Source: Scedosporium boydii (lineage: Eukaryota > Ascomycota > Sordariomycetes > Microascales > Microascaceae). From it: a stretch of DNA of 64,000 nt. Each line of letters opens with the position of its first letter. The stretch's first letter is position 1. Below are positions 1 through 11,800 of this stretch, piece by piece. A program made the translations under genes and the position numbers. The stretch lies in assembly GCA_002221725.1 (NCBI GenBank), contig NJFT01000035.1, positions 62,001 to 126,000 of the forward strand. The letters run 5' to 3'. The notes under the pieces were generated by a model. That model was not told the origin of the DNA, searched no databases, and saw only the letters and a program-made list of their open reading frames with translations.

Positions 1-2037
1 CGCGGGTTCGGCATCCTTGTCAGCAATGACAAGAACCTCAGAGGGACCGGCAGGCATGTCGATGCTCACGCCAGCATTGGTGTCATTGCTAACAAACATC
101 TTGGCCGCCGTGACGAACTGGTTACCAGGACCGAGGATCTTGTCGACCTTGGACACGCTCTCCGTACCGTAGGCCATGGCAGCGACGGCCTGGGCACCGC
201 CGGCGAGGACAATGCTCTCCGCGCCAACCTTGTGGGCAACGTAGACGATTTCGGGCGTGATCCTACCGTCAGATCGAGGGGGTGAAGCGAATACAATCTT
301 CTTGCAGCCGGCGACCATGGCGGGGACACCGAGCATGAGGGCCGTGCTGGGAAGAACCGCTGTGCCGCCTGGAATGTAAAGGCCTACTGCCTCAATTGGC
401 CTGGAAAATCGGCTGCACACCACGCCGGGCATGGTTTCAACTTTGAGGGGCTTCTCCTCCTTTTGTGCTGCGTGGAACTTGCGGATGTTTTCAAACGAAG
501 TGTCGATAGCCTCGATAGTCTCGGGGGGTATGTCCATAAGTTCTTTAGGGAAAGGCGCTCTCAAAACAGGAGAAGTCAGAGAAGTTGCCTTCTCGAACTT
601 GTGGGTGTAGGACAGCACCGCCTTATCACCTCCCTTCCTCACCTCATCGATGATGGGTACAATGATCTTCATAATCGTTTCACTAGACTTCTGAGACGGC
701 CTCTTCAAGGCTTGAGTGAGCTCCGCGGAGTTTGTAGCGTCTATCCTCTTCATGAGGATGCGCTCATTCTTGGGCTCTTGAGTAGGGGCAGGGATAGGGG
801 CGGCGGCGGGAGCAGCGGCAGAAGCACCTTCCGTCTTAATGCCCTCCTTTTCAGCCCACTTGCCCTTTGCATCCCCCTTTCTCCTCTTGACCTTCCAGCT
901 CTTCTCGTCAAGACTGCGGTTGATATCAGAGAGCGAAACTCCGGCGGCAACGGCTCGCGTGAGAGCGAAGTAGATTAAATCAGCGGCTTCGAAAGCGATC
1001 TCGCTCGCTGTCTTGGCATCGCAAAGCTCCTCAGCCTCCTCCATGATCTTAGCGCGCAAAAGCTTCTCATCAGAGAAGAGGCGGGCCGTGTAGGAGCCAG
1101 CCGGTGCGGACTCTTTCCTCAATTCCAAAACCTTCTCTAGCTTGGACACCCCGGATAGGTTTCCAAAGCATCCAGACTGAGGAAGATGGCAAAATCGGCC
1201 AGTCTGCTTCACCGTGAACTTTAGTGTGTCATTATCGCAGTCCAACCCAATGCCTAGAAGCTCCTGTGTGTCGCCAGAGGTAAGACCCTTGACCCATAGG
1301 CCTCTCTTCCGGCTTTGGTAAACGCCAGCCTGGGACCGTATAGCCTCGCCAATGCTGTCCTCACTCGTGTAAGCCATGCCAAGGGCAATGCCCCCCTCAT
1401 CGCACACCACAGTAGGGATGAGGCCATCTGCGCGATCAGATTTCCAATACGAAGCGATAAGCTTAGACAATAGAAGTTTAGACGAGTCGGCCTTGTCAGT
1501 AGTCAGGCGATTGGAAGGGAGAATGGCGACGGCAGAACACTTCTTGGCGAATTCTACGAACTTCTCGAGATCCACTCCATTGACGGGCCTGATAAAGAGG
1601 TCCTTGACCTTCTTCACCTTGCACTCCTCCGCAAACTTCTCAAGATCTTGCACCGCGGGGTCGAAGCCCGTGATGAGCAGCCCTTGCGGCTTGGCGGCAG
1701 ACAAATCGGGCGTGGTGACGAGGGGTGCTACACGAGCGACGAATTCCTCGTTCTCGTACTCGGAAAACTTCTCGGCCGGCACGAAGACTCTGCGTGCTCC
1801 GCGATCGAGCAGGTTCAGGATGTCGTCCTTGGACTCGAGCTTGCTCACATCGAAGTGAGAGTGGAAATCGGCATTGTTTCGGCGGAGGGAGCGCCACGTC
1901 TCGTCCTTGAGGTTGGAATCGGCCTCGATGAAGGGGCATCCGAGAACGGAGAGCTCTCCGCGTGTAAGGCCCTCGACGTTCTCCAAGCCGGTGCTTGGGA
2001 CGCTAATGAGGAAGGGAAAAGGGAGCGTTGTCTCCAT
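1..2037 (-). CDS. HIS4: Trifunctional histidine biosynthesis enzyme HIS4/his-3 (3' end cut by window edge)
   Basis: This is the first 679 codons of the fungal trifunctional histidine protein; the C-terminal part lies outside the window. It starts at the ATG whose complement is 2035-2037 and shows no stop or intron. Domains in order: an N-terminal fungal extension, then phosphoribosyl-AMP cyclohydrolase (RKRGLWVKGLTSGD, then GLDCDND and GRFCHLPQSGCFG, the metal-binding cysteine/histidine region, about residues 240-300), then phosphoribosyl-ATP pyrophosphohydrolase (KIMEEAEELCDA, EAADLIYF, about 320-370). A linker rich in Ala/Pro follows, then histidinol dehydrogenase (YIPGGTAVLPSTALML, GPGNQFVTAAK, DMPAGPSEVLVIAD). 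It catalyses steps 2, 3, 9 and 10 of histidine synthesis in the cytosol. It is transcribed divergently from TAF9. The assignment is essentially certain; only completeness is unknown. Confidence 0.96.
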   Translation of the reverse strand, partial: METTLPFPFLISVPSTGLENVEGLTRGELSVLGCPFIEADSNLKDETWRSLRRNNADFHSHFDVSKLESKDDILNLLDRGARRVFVPAEKFSEYENEEFVARVAPLVTTPDLSAAKPQGLLITGFDPAVQDLEKFAEECKVKKVKDLFIRPVNGVDLEKFVEFAKKCSAVAILPSNRLTTDKADSSKLLLSKLIASYWKSDRADGLIPTVVCDEGGIALGMAYTSEDSIGEAIRSQAGVYQSRKRGLWVKGLTSGDTQELLGIGLDCDNDTLKFTVKQTGRFCHLPQSGCFGNLSGVSKLEKVLELRKESAPAGSYTARLFSDEKLLRAKIMEEAEELCDAKTASEIAFEAADLIYFALTRAVAAGVSLSDINRSLDEKSWKVKRRKGDAKGKWAEKEGIKTEGASAAAPAAAPIPAPTQEPKNERILMKRIDATNSAELTQALKRPSQKSSETIMKIIVPIIDEVRKGGDKAVLSYTHKFEKATSLTSPVLRAPFPKELMDIPPETIEAIDTSFENIRKFHAAQKEEKPLKVETMPGVVCSRFSRPIEAVGLYIPGGTAVLPSTALMLGVPAMVAGCKKIVFASPPRSDGRITPEIVYVAHKVGAESIVLAGGAQAVAAMAYGTESVSKVDKILGPGNQFVTAAKMFVSNDTNAGVSIDMPAGPSEVLVIADKDAEPA

Positions 2038-2799
2038 CGTGAGTCAGGCGCAATCGGGAAGGAGAGAGAGAGAAAAAAAGTTGATAGGACGGCGACCGAT
2101 TTCGTCCGTCTAAGTGGAGGGAGAAATCAGGGTGAGCCAATTCGTCCCGACGCAATTGAGCTTCGAGATCTCAGGTCGGATGATGTCCTTGCTTGAGAAG
2201 AATATCAGACACGTTATCGAATTAAATCTTCTTTCATATGACAGTCTGCGTCAACCACATTCGAAAAGATTCAATGTTCTCGATGACTCGCTCCTGCATC
2301 GGCGGGGCAGATTTAGTGGGGTTCACAGGTCGCCTTCGCCTTCAATTGCTGGTCGTTGCTGCCCCTCCAATTGCCTCTGCACCGAAGGTAAGAGCAGCCC
2401 ATGACTAGGTGCAAGCGCTAAAACCACACCGGCCAGTGTATTTATCCGGCTGAAACCCGGCAGAATCACACGCAGCCGAACCTCACCAGCTTCAGAAGCA
2501 AGTCGCGAACCTCGAGCATCTAGCATCTTTGAACCCATCATCCATCAACTCCGTCTACACTGCGAATCAACGATTGCGACCTCTAGAGTATAGTTCTCGA
2601 AGAACCGAACCTTGCCTGCAACGACTCCCCACTATTGAACCAACCGCTTCGACGGACCAATTCCAATAAGCCACCCGACCCGACCACAGGCCTTGCGCAG
2701 CCAGCTCCGGGCAGCCACCGCCGCGCACTTTCCCACCATCGAAGAGGAACTCTCTTCTCCTCCAAAATCGGAACCACACGCATCCACGACACAACCACC
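2038..2799. other. Divergent HIS4-TAF9 intergenic region
   Basis: These 762 bases separate two head-to-head genes and must hold both promoters and leaders. A purine-rich run (2055-2085) on the HIS4 side reads as a CT-rich leader on the transcribed strand. The Gcn4-like near match at 2284-2290 is here. I see no coding sequence: the in-frame extension of TAF9 upstream of 2800 lacks an ATG and is not conserved-looking. Confidence 0.6.
2040..2046. promoter_or_regulatory. TGAGTCA, a Gcn4/CPC-1 type site next to the HIS4 start
   Basis: A perfect TGA(C/G)TCA heptamer lies three bases upstream of the HIS4 start codon. Amino-acid biosynthesis genes in fungi are commonly induced through this element by Gcn4/CPC-1. 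A near match, TGACTCG at 2284-2290, sits at a more usual promoter distance. The position so close to the ATG is odd: the site may be in the 5' leader, so its function is uncertain. Confidence 0.35.
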
Positions 2800-3615
2800 A
2801 TGTCCTCCGCCGCCGCCCCTCAAACCAACGGCGTCCCCGCCAACGCCTCCCAAACCCCCCAAAGCACCCAACAACCAGCCGCCTCCCAACCAACCCAAGC
2901 CACCACAGTCGCAACAACGACGCAAACCTCCCAATCCCAACCCCAATCCCAACAACAGCAGCAACCGAACAACCCTCCCTCCTCCCCCTTCACCTCCGCC
3001 CCCCGCCCCCGCGACGCCCGCATGCTCGAACTCCTCATGACCTCCCAAGGCGTAACATCCTACGAATCCCGCGTGCCCCTCCTCCTCATGGACTTCGCCT
3101 ACCGACACACCTCCGCCGTCCTCAACGACGCCATCCACCTAAGCGTAGACCCGCACACGACCCACGCCGGCGCGCGCGCCTCCTCCACGACCGGAGCGAC
3201 GGCGACCCTCGTCGGCGCCGACGCCACGGTCTCCGCCAACGCTGTACGTCTCGCCATCGCGTCGCGCCAGGGTTATCAGTTCCGCGGCGGGAACAACGCC
3301 GGCGGGCTCAGCAAGGAGTGGTTGCAGGAGCTTGCCAAGGAGAGGAATAAGGTTGCGCTGCCGCGGGTCGCGCCGAATGAGTGGGCTGTGAGGCTGCCGA
3401 GTGAGAGGTTCGTGCTGAGTGGGCTGAGCTGGGGGTTGAGGGATGTTTGGGCTGATGAGGGGAGTGAGGAGGATGAGGATGAGGAGATGAAGGATGTCGA
3501 GGGTGGGGGGATGGATGGGATTGAGGCACCGGATTTGGATGATGTCGAGGCGGAGGGTGGGACGATGGAGGATGTGTTTGGGGATGCCATGGATGAGGAT
3601 CAAGCTACCGCGTGA
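2800..3615 (+). CDS. TAF9: TAF9-like subunit of TFIID and SAGA
   Basis: An intronless gene of 271 codons. The start is the ATG at 2800 in the context CACCATGTC; upstream in-frame sequence has no ATG. Residues 1-70 are a low-complexity Ser/Thr/Gln/Pro tail. The histone fold runs from about residue 72 ([20 protein letters not shown], then [20 protein letters not shown]) and is interrupted by an Ala/Thr-rich insert before the rest of the fold, which has [17 protein letters not shown] and is followed by the conserved [18 protein letters not shown]. The last 50 residues are acidic. TAF9 pairs with TAF6 in TFIID and SAGA and acts in RNA polymerase II initiation in the nucleus. The acidic C-terminus is typical of filamentous fungi. 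Wobble-position GC is high in the first 500 bases and then falls. Confidence 0.93.
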   Translation: MSSAAAPQTNGVPANASQTPQSTQQPAASQPTQATTVATTTQTSQSQPQSQQQQQPNNPPSSPFTSAPRPRDARMLELLMTSQGVTSYESRVPLLLMDFAYRHTSAVLNDAIHLSVDPHTTHAGARASSTTGATATLVGADATVSANAVRLAIASRQGYQFRGGNNAGGLSKEWLQELAKERNKVALPRVAPNEWAVRLPSERFVLSGLSWGLRDVWADEGSEEDEDEEMKDVEGGGMDGIEAPDLDDVEAEGGTMEDVFGDAMDEDQATA

Positions 3616-4172
3616 GGGGTTGGATTGGTTGGTTTCATTTTTCTAATCTCTTTCCCGGGGGCAAGGCGTCTTTTTTGATGTTTTCATAATATCCCATTGT
3701 TTCTTATACTTAATGGGCTTGGCAAACTAAAAGAACTGGGTGTTTCGTTCTCTGATTCGTGCCTCCCTCGGCCACTTTACTTTCACGTTTTAACACGGAG
3801 AGATCAGGCTCAAAAGGTCATGCAAATGCCTCTATTTTCGGCGTCATATTGTACATAGAAAGACGACGTTAGCCTCTCTATGAGGAAAAATCAAAAGCAA
3901 ACCGTTCAAAAAGGAAAAATGAAAACGGAGGATCAATCAATCGTAAACAGAAAAACACCCCAATGAAACCCTCGCTTTCCAATGCAATTCGCCCAGTGTC
4001 TACCAGCTGGCCGTACAGTTTGTATAACTCAAACGCTTTCCAGTTTTCCATGTCCCAGAACCTCAAAATGTCTCCCATCACCCAAGCCAACTTCAGCTGC
4101 GAACCCTCTTAGTAAGCCAAGGTTCTCAAGCTGGAGACTACTTCTCCGGCCTCTCGGGTCGACCTCTCTCTC
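3616..4172. other. Convergent 3' region between TAF9 and PAH1
   Basis: This 557-base AT-leaning spacer holds the 3' ends of two converging genes. No gene, repeat or RNA is visible. T-rich stretches near 3640-3720 would suit a TAF9 3' untranslated region. Confidence 0.6.
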
Positions 4173-6497
4173 TCAGGTAGACTCCTTGCCAACGCTGAGA
4201 TGCCTTACGCCGGTAATGATTTCCGCGCTGTGATCCTGCATCAGCAACAGCTCCTTCTCCTTCTGCTCGTCTGCCGAGAGCGTCTGTGTTGAATCTTTAG
4301 GCAACTCGCCGACTTTGTCATGCTCCTCGTCCTCGTACTCTTCTTCTTCCTCTTCTTCTCCAACGTCCTCAGCGTCCTCATAGTACTCATCGTCAGCATC
4401 ATCATCCTCCGTCATGGAAGCCATCATGTGATCGTCGCCGTCGACACTGCTCTCTTCTCCGTCATCGACCGAGTCGTGCGAAATGTAGCTATCCGCTAGC
4501 CCATCGCCCATCTCCTCCTCATCTTCCTCGGCGAGATCTTCCTCGTCACCGTAAAGGCTGGCCTCCTCCTCGCCGACGGCGCTCTCTTCCGTCTCGCTGG
4601 CAGTAAAATCTGACAGGTCGAGGATTGGCTGCCTCCAGAAGGTGAAATCGGTAAACTCCTCGCCGCCTCCCGTGATGAGGGTGCTCACGGGGGGGAAGTA
4701 GTGGTCGACAACTTCGTTGATATTCATGTACGACATCTTGAGCTTGTTAAGGCTCAGGAGGTCTAGCGACACCTCGGCATTCGAGTTGATGGTGAAGATG
4801 CGGTTTCGCGGGATGTCGACGGTTCGATATGAGATCTGATCCGTGAAACGGTTTCCAAAACCGGCATAGAAGGCTTTGTGATCGGCGCCGTAGAGCTGGC
4901 GAATATCACGTAACGTAGCCATCTTGAAGATGTGGGGTTTGCGGAGATAGATCTCGCGCCTCAAGGCAGCCATGGTTCTGTCGGGAGATAGAATGGTCGG
5001 CCCACGAGGGAGTCGGAATCCCTCTTGAGTAATATTTGCCAAGTATGCTCTCGTCGTATCGGCTTGGCCAACGGAACGGCTGGTTAGATACATGATGTTG
5101 TAGCCGTTCGCGACAATGTCGCTGTAGAGTTTCGCAACTCCCACATGGGTCCAATCGCGACCAATCATGTTCAGCACATGGCCCAGCGCATCCGACTTGG
5201 TGATGGTTCCATCAATATCTGAGACGACGACGGGTACGTCGTGCTTCCAAAGGTACATGTAAGCCTGGCAGGTGGAGCGGTTGACGGTGAAGCTCATCGA
5301 ATTCTGCCCAGGGCTCAAGTCAAGAGCCTTTAGCTGATCGCTCGTCAAACGAAGAGTCTTGGCATAGTTCTTGTTGGGATTTCCGATACCGCCGGGAGGC
5401 GTGATGGGTGGCGTCTGCGGGTGCATGGGACCAACGTCGGACTCTGATCTCCTATGGATGTGAGGTTGACCAGCAGAGGCGCAAGAATCGCTTCCGTCGC
5501 TATGATACCCAGGGTCGGACGCAGCGTCGGCTGGCACGCCTCCCCCTTGTCGCATGGGGTAGTTTGCGGACTTCTTCATTGCATCATCCTTCGCCTGCTC
5601 GCTGCTATATATCCACAGGTTTCCGTTCTCATCTACGCCGATGAGAGCGCCGATATCGTAGTTGCCGTCGAGCTCCTCCGACAAGATCTTTCTGGCAAGG
5701 ATTTCGGCCCGGAAGAAATCTTCTTCGTTGCCCTTAAACGCCGACATGTCGAGCATCAAGTCTCCCGTCTCCGTAACGTAGTTGGGAATATTGGCGCCAG
5801 ACAATTCCTTGGACAGAGTATTCGCACGCGCGACAGCATCTTCGAGTGTCAGCGGGGGAGGACTAGGTGACCTATCCATGGATAGCTCGGGACTTCCTTG
5901 GCCCTTGCTCTCTGTAATATCAGGCTCGGACTCGGATCGCCGTAATTTGTGCAGGCTGAAGTCACCACTCAAGGGCCGCGACTTCGGTTCAGTACTATCG
6001 GTGGTCGAGTCCGGCGACGGTGGCATACGAGTAGGTAGAACGCCATTGCTCTGTGCGGCAGGAGTGTTCGAGTAGAAGGTCGAGAGTGGACGCCTCGACT
6101 TGGGCTCTTGATCGAGAATCAGTTGGTCGGGTTCTGGGAGGCTCGGAGTAGGAGACGGTTGAGGGCTGAGGTGGGGACTGGAGGCAGGCGAGCTGATGGG
6201 CGAGGTCTGCAGCGAAGCAGGAATCGTGTCTGTCGTCTCGAAGACGAAGAAGGCCTCGCCGCCCTCTCCGAGCTTCATGGAATAGTCTTGCTTGACGCCG
6301 TTCACTCGGAATTCGACCTTCTTCTCGTATGGGCGCAGAAGCGAAAACTTGCCGAATCGCACGTGGAAGGGCGAACAGGTTAGGGAGCCATCTTCCCGCT
6401 CGACTACTATCACGTCGATGGCGCCGCTAAGAGTGGCCGGGTTGATCGAGTTCCACGCCGTGGAAACGGAGTCGCTAAGGTTCCTTACGTATTGCAT
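4173..6497 (-). CDS. PAH1: Lipin family phosphatidate phosphatase (Pah1/Ned1 type)
   Basis: A single exon of 774 codons. The N-terminal lipin domain (MQYVRNLSDSVSTAWNSINP, with the conserved glycine in LGEGGEAFFVFET near residue 80) targets membranes. A long Ser/Pro-rich linker follows, with SP sites of the kind phosphorylated in this family. The catalytic LNS2 domain carries the haloacid-dehalogenase motif DIDGT at about residues 427-431 (DxDxT), then MYLTSRSVGQADTTRAYL. The C-terminus is a very acidic tail; in yeast an acidic tail of Pah1 contacts the Nem1-Spo7 phosphatase. The enzyme dephosphorylates phosphatidate to diacylglycerol at the ER/nuclear membrane, feeding both triacylglycerol and phospholipid synthesis. 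Length is close to the fungal family norm. No intron signal interrupts any conserved block. Confidence 0.96.
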   Translation of the reverse strand: MQYVRNLSDSVSTAWNSINPATLSGAIDVIVVEREDGSLTCSPFHVRFGKFSLLRPYEKKVEFRVNGVKQDYSMKLGEGGEAFFVFETTDTIPASLQTSPISSPASSPHLSPQPSPTPSLPEPDQLILDQEPKSRRPLSTFYSNTPAAQSNGVLPTRMPPSPDSTTDSTEPKSRPLSGDFSLHKLRRSESEPDITESKGQGSPELSMDRSPSPPPLTLEDAVARANTLSKELSGANIPNYVTETGDLMLDMSAFKGNEEDFFRAEILARKILSEELDGNYDIGALIGVDENGNLWIYSSEQAKDDAMKKSANYPMRQGGGVPADAASDPGYHSDGSDSCASAGQPHIHRRSESDVGPMHPQTPPITPPGGIGNPNKNYAKTLRLTSDQLKALDLSPGQNSMSFTVNRSTCQAYMYLWKHDVPVVVSDIDGTITKSDALGHVLNMIGRDWTHVGVAKLYSDIVANGYNIMYLTSRSVGQADTTRAYLANITQEGFRLPRGPTILSPDRTMAALRREIYLRKPHIFKMATLRDIRQLYGADHKAFYAGFGNRFTDQISYRTVDIPRNRIFTINSNAEVSLDLLSLNKLKMSYMNINEVVDHYFPPVSTLITGGGEEFTDFTFWRQPILDLSDFTASETEESAVGEEEASLYGDEEDLAEEDEEEMGDGLADSYISHDSVDDGEESSVDGDDHMMASMTEDDDADDEYYEDAEDVGEEEEEEEYEDEEHDKVGELPKDSTQTLSADEQKEKELLLMQDHSAEIITGVRHLSVGKEST

Positions 6498-8885
6498 TTT
6501 GCGAAGGGGCGCCTTCGAAGGCGGATGGAAATTCGGGGGTGGGTGTAGCGGTCCAGGCGATATTTCAGCCGGAGCCCAGCTAGTGAGCCGGAGGTCGGAG
6601 GGTAAGGTAGCCTAGCAATATCGGGTGATTTGAACTCCTGCTAGAACTGGGGTGATAATCTAGAGGTGATGATCTAGAGTAGGTCGTTCGCAAAATAAGT
6701 TGTTCGGGTCCCAAGGAAACGGGTTTCAAGGATTTAAGGCTAATCAACAAAAAGTCAAGGGAGATAAAGTTCACAAGTGGTCTGAGAATGCCAGAGACAG
6801 CAAAAAACCGAGGCTGTGCCTGGTTGGGCCGGGTTCGTTTTTGAGGAAACGATGGGAGGCAAAGTTATGCGCGGGATAAGGTGATCGGCAGAGATGTAGA
6901 AATACACAGTCGCAGATAGGGAAGATAGACAGTGAAAGGATATATAAGACCGAATAGGTTGAGTTGGACAGGTTTGGGGGGAAAAGAATCTGGACGAGAC
7001 AGACGCCTTTGGGGGATTGTGGACTGGACTTGGAAGAGGCAACGGGTAACTTGGGACGGACCAGGGCGGATGACGCTGAGTCGAGTCAAAGAATCTTGAT
7101 CACAAGCTAAATTATTGGGCGCAGTGGAGACACCGAAGGAAGGAAGAAACGGAAGGTGCGCTCGGCGGGGCCTGCGACTGGTCCAACTCGCCGAAAACAG
7201 AATTTGCAAACAACCCGATGTTAAAGCTGCCGAAGCTTGCTAGATCAGGGAAGGAAGAAGGGGGGGGGTCCAAATGCGCCGAAAAGAGTGAATCAACCGA
7301 CGCCCCCAATTTACGACTTTGCGTTGGGGCGAACTCTTTGAGAGTGACGAGGTAATAAATACTAAATCGTATACGAAGCTTGGGGGGGAGGTTGGACCGA
7401 AGGACTTGCTGCCTTCTGCAGGGTTCAAATTGTTCGGGAAGAAGTTGAGCTGTTGAGGATTTTGGGGAAGCTGCCGTGGGGAGAAGATCATTAATGCTGA
7501 GGTACAATTCAATTTGATGTTCCCAACAAACGGATCTCAATATCTGTTAAGGCTGAGCCAGGCCAAGGTCATTCATCAATATTAATAGTTTTAGGCAGTC
7601 CCGTTTTGTCATTTTGTCCAACCTCGTCAGAGCTCGCCTCCTCCTCCACCTCAGCAGCCGAGCCCACCACCGTCATCGCACCACTCACCATTGATCACCC
7701 ATCCCATTACGTAGGGCTTGGTTGACCAGACATGGGGCACGACAAGGGTATGGCAACCTTGTTCTTCTTGCCTGCCCAAACTCCTCCCACCCCCAAAAAG
7801 GCTCATCGTTCGGGTGAGTCTCATTCTCCGCCGTCGATATCCATCCAGCGAATAATCCTTCTCTTCCCGGCCTCGGCCTAACGGCCCTGGTCACACCTTG
7901 GCAAGCCTCTCAACTCCTGTGACCTCTCCCCACGATTCTTTGCATACTGCATGAGTACCTGGCGGGCGTTTAGAAGTCGAACCTAATGGTCTGCCCAGCC
8001 AATCGCCCCCTTCCACGGCCTTCTGTGTCATTGGGAGCCTCGCAATCGATCATCGATTCGCGATCCATCAACCCGATTCCTTTTCCAGCGCTGGAATCTT
8101 GAGAAGCCACATGATTGCAGCCTCCCCACCGTTCCTAGCCGCCACCACTTGAACGACAATTGAAGCCCAAGAACGGGAGAGCGTCACGTCTGATAGCCCC
8201 CATGCCCCGTAAATTGGCCACCAGTGATGCCTACTACGGATTACAGGGTTATGAAGTAAAAGAAGGACCCCTAGTTCCACGGAACAGTCCGTGAATGTCC
8301 ATTCTCTGAGACTTTTCCGACCACTCACCGCGGAGGTTTCGCACTTGACCTAGCTTGTTTCGGATGACACGGGACTTCCGAGCTTCACCCCTTCATAACA
8401 TACTCCGTAGTTCTTGTTGAACCAGAGCGTTAGTGAGGGTGCCTTTGGAATGCGTTGAACCAAATAGTGATACCAATAGTTCGTTCCCGCAAGAAATTCA
8501 TCTTACGTAGAGAATTCGCTTTAGGAATTCCATTCTCGACTCCAGCCACATCACGAGAGTCACTGGCTAAACAAAATAATTATCCATGATGTCATAATGC
8601 AGTACAAGACAGCCTGTGCTACAATTGTAGTTATTCCAATGCGCAGGACAGTCAACAACAAATTGTAATTTCTTCGCTTCATGGAAAGTGAACGCCGAAC
8701 AATGTGGAATAAGCAGAGTTCCGCTGCACAACCTCAACCAGGAACTACCAAGTATTTATGAAAAGGGGTGACGACCATAAAAACCAATCGCTTTATGTCT
8801 CCTTCGAGATATATGTAGACCAGACCATGAACGGGGTGGGGGAAAAACAAACGTAGGAGGAAGAGAGTTAAGGGCCGGTAGGCAA
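6498..8885. other. Intergenic region upstream of PAH1 and downstream of acrB
   Basis: This 2.4 kb stretch holds no recognisable gene. Nearer PAH1 (6500-7550) several overlapping reading frames on the minus strand are open in different frames at once, lack domain-like composition and suit a long leader/promoter. One TACTCCGTA word is at 8401-8409. The acrB 3' region (about 8560-8885) is AT-richer. Confidence 0.5.
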
Positions 8886-11800
8886 TCACCTATTTTCATC
8901 AGTTGTAGCCGCCTCCGAGTCGAGACTCAAGGATGTTTTACGATCCAACTCCAGGCTCTCCTTAGCATCCTTCCCCTTCTTCTTCATCGAGAACCTCCAG
9001 CCGTTCATCCTGCTCTCCTTGTTATCCCTGTCCCGGGACTTAGCCGGACCGAGAGACGGGCTGCTCGTGACACTATCCAAGCTTCGACCAAGTAACGCCT
9101 CGTCACCAAGGTCATCGAGGTCGCCGATGCTCGAGCGATCCGCCGAGAAATTCTTGTCCGAGTTGGTGCTGCTTCCGGGACCCTTCTTAAACAAACCGGA
9201 ATCCTTGCCCAGTCGCGACGACAGGTTGAACCGGCTCGAGCTGCCCTTTCGGAATAGCTTCCTGACGACGTTATCCTGTTCCTTGATGCTAGACGATGGG
9301 CCCATGCTCGGCTCTGAGGGTGTGTTGGACCACGTGTTGTCGAGGTTGAGCGATTCGCGAGACTCGGAAACAGACGTTTGCGTGTGCACCGAGAAGGTGT
9401 CTCTGGACTTTCGCGAATCCGATGGCGAGTCGTCATCTCCCGCCAAGTGAGAGCCATGGTCCCCGCTTTGATAGGCACCCGATGCAGTAGCCTTTTCCTT
9501 TTCCTTGTTCTTCTCCTTGTCCTTGGACTTATCCTTGGATTTTGCTCGCGCTTCTACCCTCTCTTTTCCGTCTTTGTCAGGCTTACGGAACAAACCCGCC
9601 ATAAAGGTAGGTGCCTTGGGATTCAAACGCTGAGAGATCGAGGCTGAGGTGGGCGGGCGGCTTCCGATGACTCCAACTTGGCTGGGCGAGACCTCAGGAT
9701 TGAGTAGGTCCTCGTCATCGAGAATTTCGTCTTCTGGAGAAGCGAGCGTCGTCTCGGGCGCATTGACCTGTCCATGCACGGACTGTCGCCGAGACGGGTT
9801 GTGTGAGTGCCAGCGCGCATCCGACGACGTCCATAGCCGGCTCTTGCTCAAATTCGAATCGCCCGGCGCGCCCCATATCGAACCACCATCCGTCGAGGCC
9901 CTAGCTAGCTCGGATGAGGCGATTGAAGCGGGTCGAGGGCTACTCGGATCTCGGGATACTCCGGGAGGGCCGCTAACACCTTGTGCCCAGCTAAAGGGAA
10001 TCAGTCTCCTAGACGAGAACGAGCTGCTGTTGTTTGTAGAATGGCTGTCGCCGCTATCCACGTGGACAGAGTTGCGGCTGAAGAGGCCGCCGGCCAAGCT
10101 AGACTTGCGCTTGTTCGCTGCATCCCAGTCGTCGAGCTGCCTCGGGAAGGACTGGCTCTGACCGGGCTTCAACGTTCCTAGTGGTGGTCCCAACTCTTCC
10201 GTGGCCTTTGGTGCGGCTCTCGCACGCTGGAACGGGGAAAACAGACTCGTGAAGCGAGAGGGTTGGACGGCAGGGGCCGTTGGCGAGGATGTTATGCCCC
10301 CAATCTCTCTCGATCGACGGTCTCCGGGTTCGCCTGGGAACGCTGGGAACGGTAGATGCTGTGAAGAGCTTCGGGGGCTAGAGATCAGGCTGAGCGACCG
10401 ATTTGACGAAGCAGGAGATTGCGGATCCGCATCCAATAAGTTGGCGGACATGGGTCGGCCAAATGGACTCTGTAAATGCCTCGACTCCGGACTAGGCAGG
10501 AGATCATCATCGCCTAGAATACCTGCAGGGATTAGAGAGGTTGCAGTGGGACTCAGGGGTGCTCCCGCTGTGAGAATACTAATCCCCGCCGAACTAAATG
10601 CCTGGTCGTGGCCGAAACTATCTGCAGCTGTGGAAGCGTCCACATACGGACCAGGGGCAAAGCTGGCTCGGCTTCCATACCCAGGCGCCGTGATATACGA
10701 TGACTCCTGAAGGGGAATTTGACTGTGTGGCGGAAGTCCTGCGAGCGAAATGCTCTGACGGCTGAGGCGCTTGAGCTGATTCTGCTGCGACTGGTCCACG
10801 AAATCTATGCCTGGCGGATTTCCTTGAAGGTAGGGATTCGTCATTGCTGACTGATGGGCGCGGTACTGTTCGATCAGATTATGAACCATCCGAACCTGAG
10901 CCGTCAGATCATGGCGACGTTGCATCTCTGACAGAATGCGTTGTTCAAGCATTTTGCGCCTAGCCTCCCATTCCTTCTTCAGCTGAATATCAGTCTCTCT
11001 CCACCGCTCGTCGGCATCGCCACCGGGAAGTTTCTGGCGCTCAAGCTTGAGCTCCTTAAGCATTTTCCCCTTCTCCTTGAGCTCGGCCTCGAGCTTAGAA
11101 CACTCCTCCTGAAGGACACCATTGTCCTTATCTAGAGCGGCCACCTTGGTCTCCCGGAATTCGTCAAGTTCGGTCTTCTTGGATGCAAAGCACTCCCGTT
11201 TCGCCCGCATGGATTCCGTCTCCGCTTCTAATTTGGCGATGTGGCCACGCGCGCTTGCTAATTTCGCCTTCTTGTCCTTTAATAGTTGTTCCTTCTTCGC
11301 TCGCTCTTTCTCCGCAGCTCTCATCTGCTCTCCAGTGATATTTACCCGCTTACGGAGTTGCTCCGTATTCGACTCCTTCTCCTTCAAAGCTTGCCGTTTT
11401 CTTTCCAGATCCTTCCGTAGCTGGTCTTCTTGCACCTTGAACTCCGCCTCTTCGCGCTCATATTGGGCTACTGTATCAGATATCTCTTTGCGTATGCGCT
11501 GAAACTTTTCGTTGAGTTCTGCTAGAGATTCCTGAGTCTCGGGGGTGGCCGGGGTCTTGTCTTTAAGCGCAGGTTGGTCAAGGCTCGCAACTGATGGGGA
11601 ATGCCGCCTGCTGCTGACCGTATTGCGACGATGGCTCACGGCGGTCGGGGCAGCATCCCGGCTTGTCGAGGGATCAAGGGTTGGCGCGGCCTCAATGGAT
11701 GGCAAGGGGCTCTTGGGCGGCTCGGAGTCGCCATCCTGGTCGTCCTCTCTGCGGCGGCTCTGCTGCTGGTCGACAAAGCTGGGAGGAAGCCTCCCATTAA

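Noticed and set aside
2635..2799. N-terminal extension of TAF9
   Set aside because: No ATG in this part; the ATG at 2800 has an ideal context and precedes the family-like tail.
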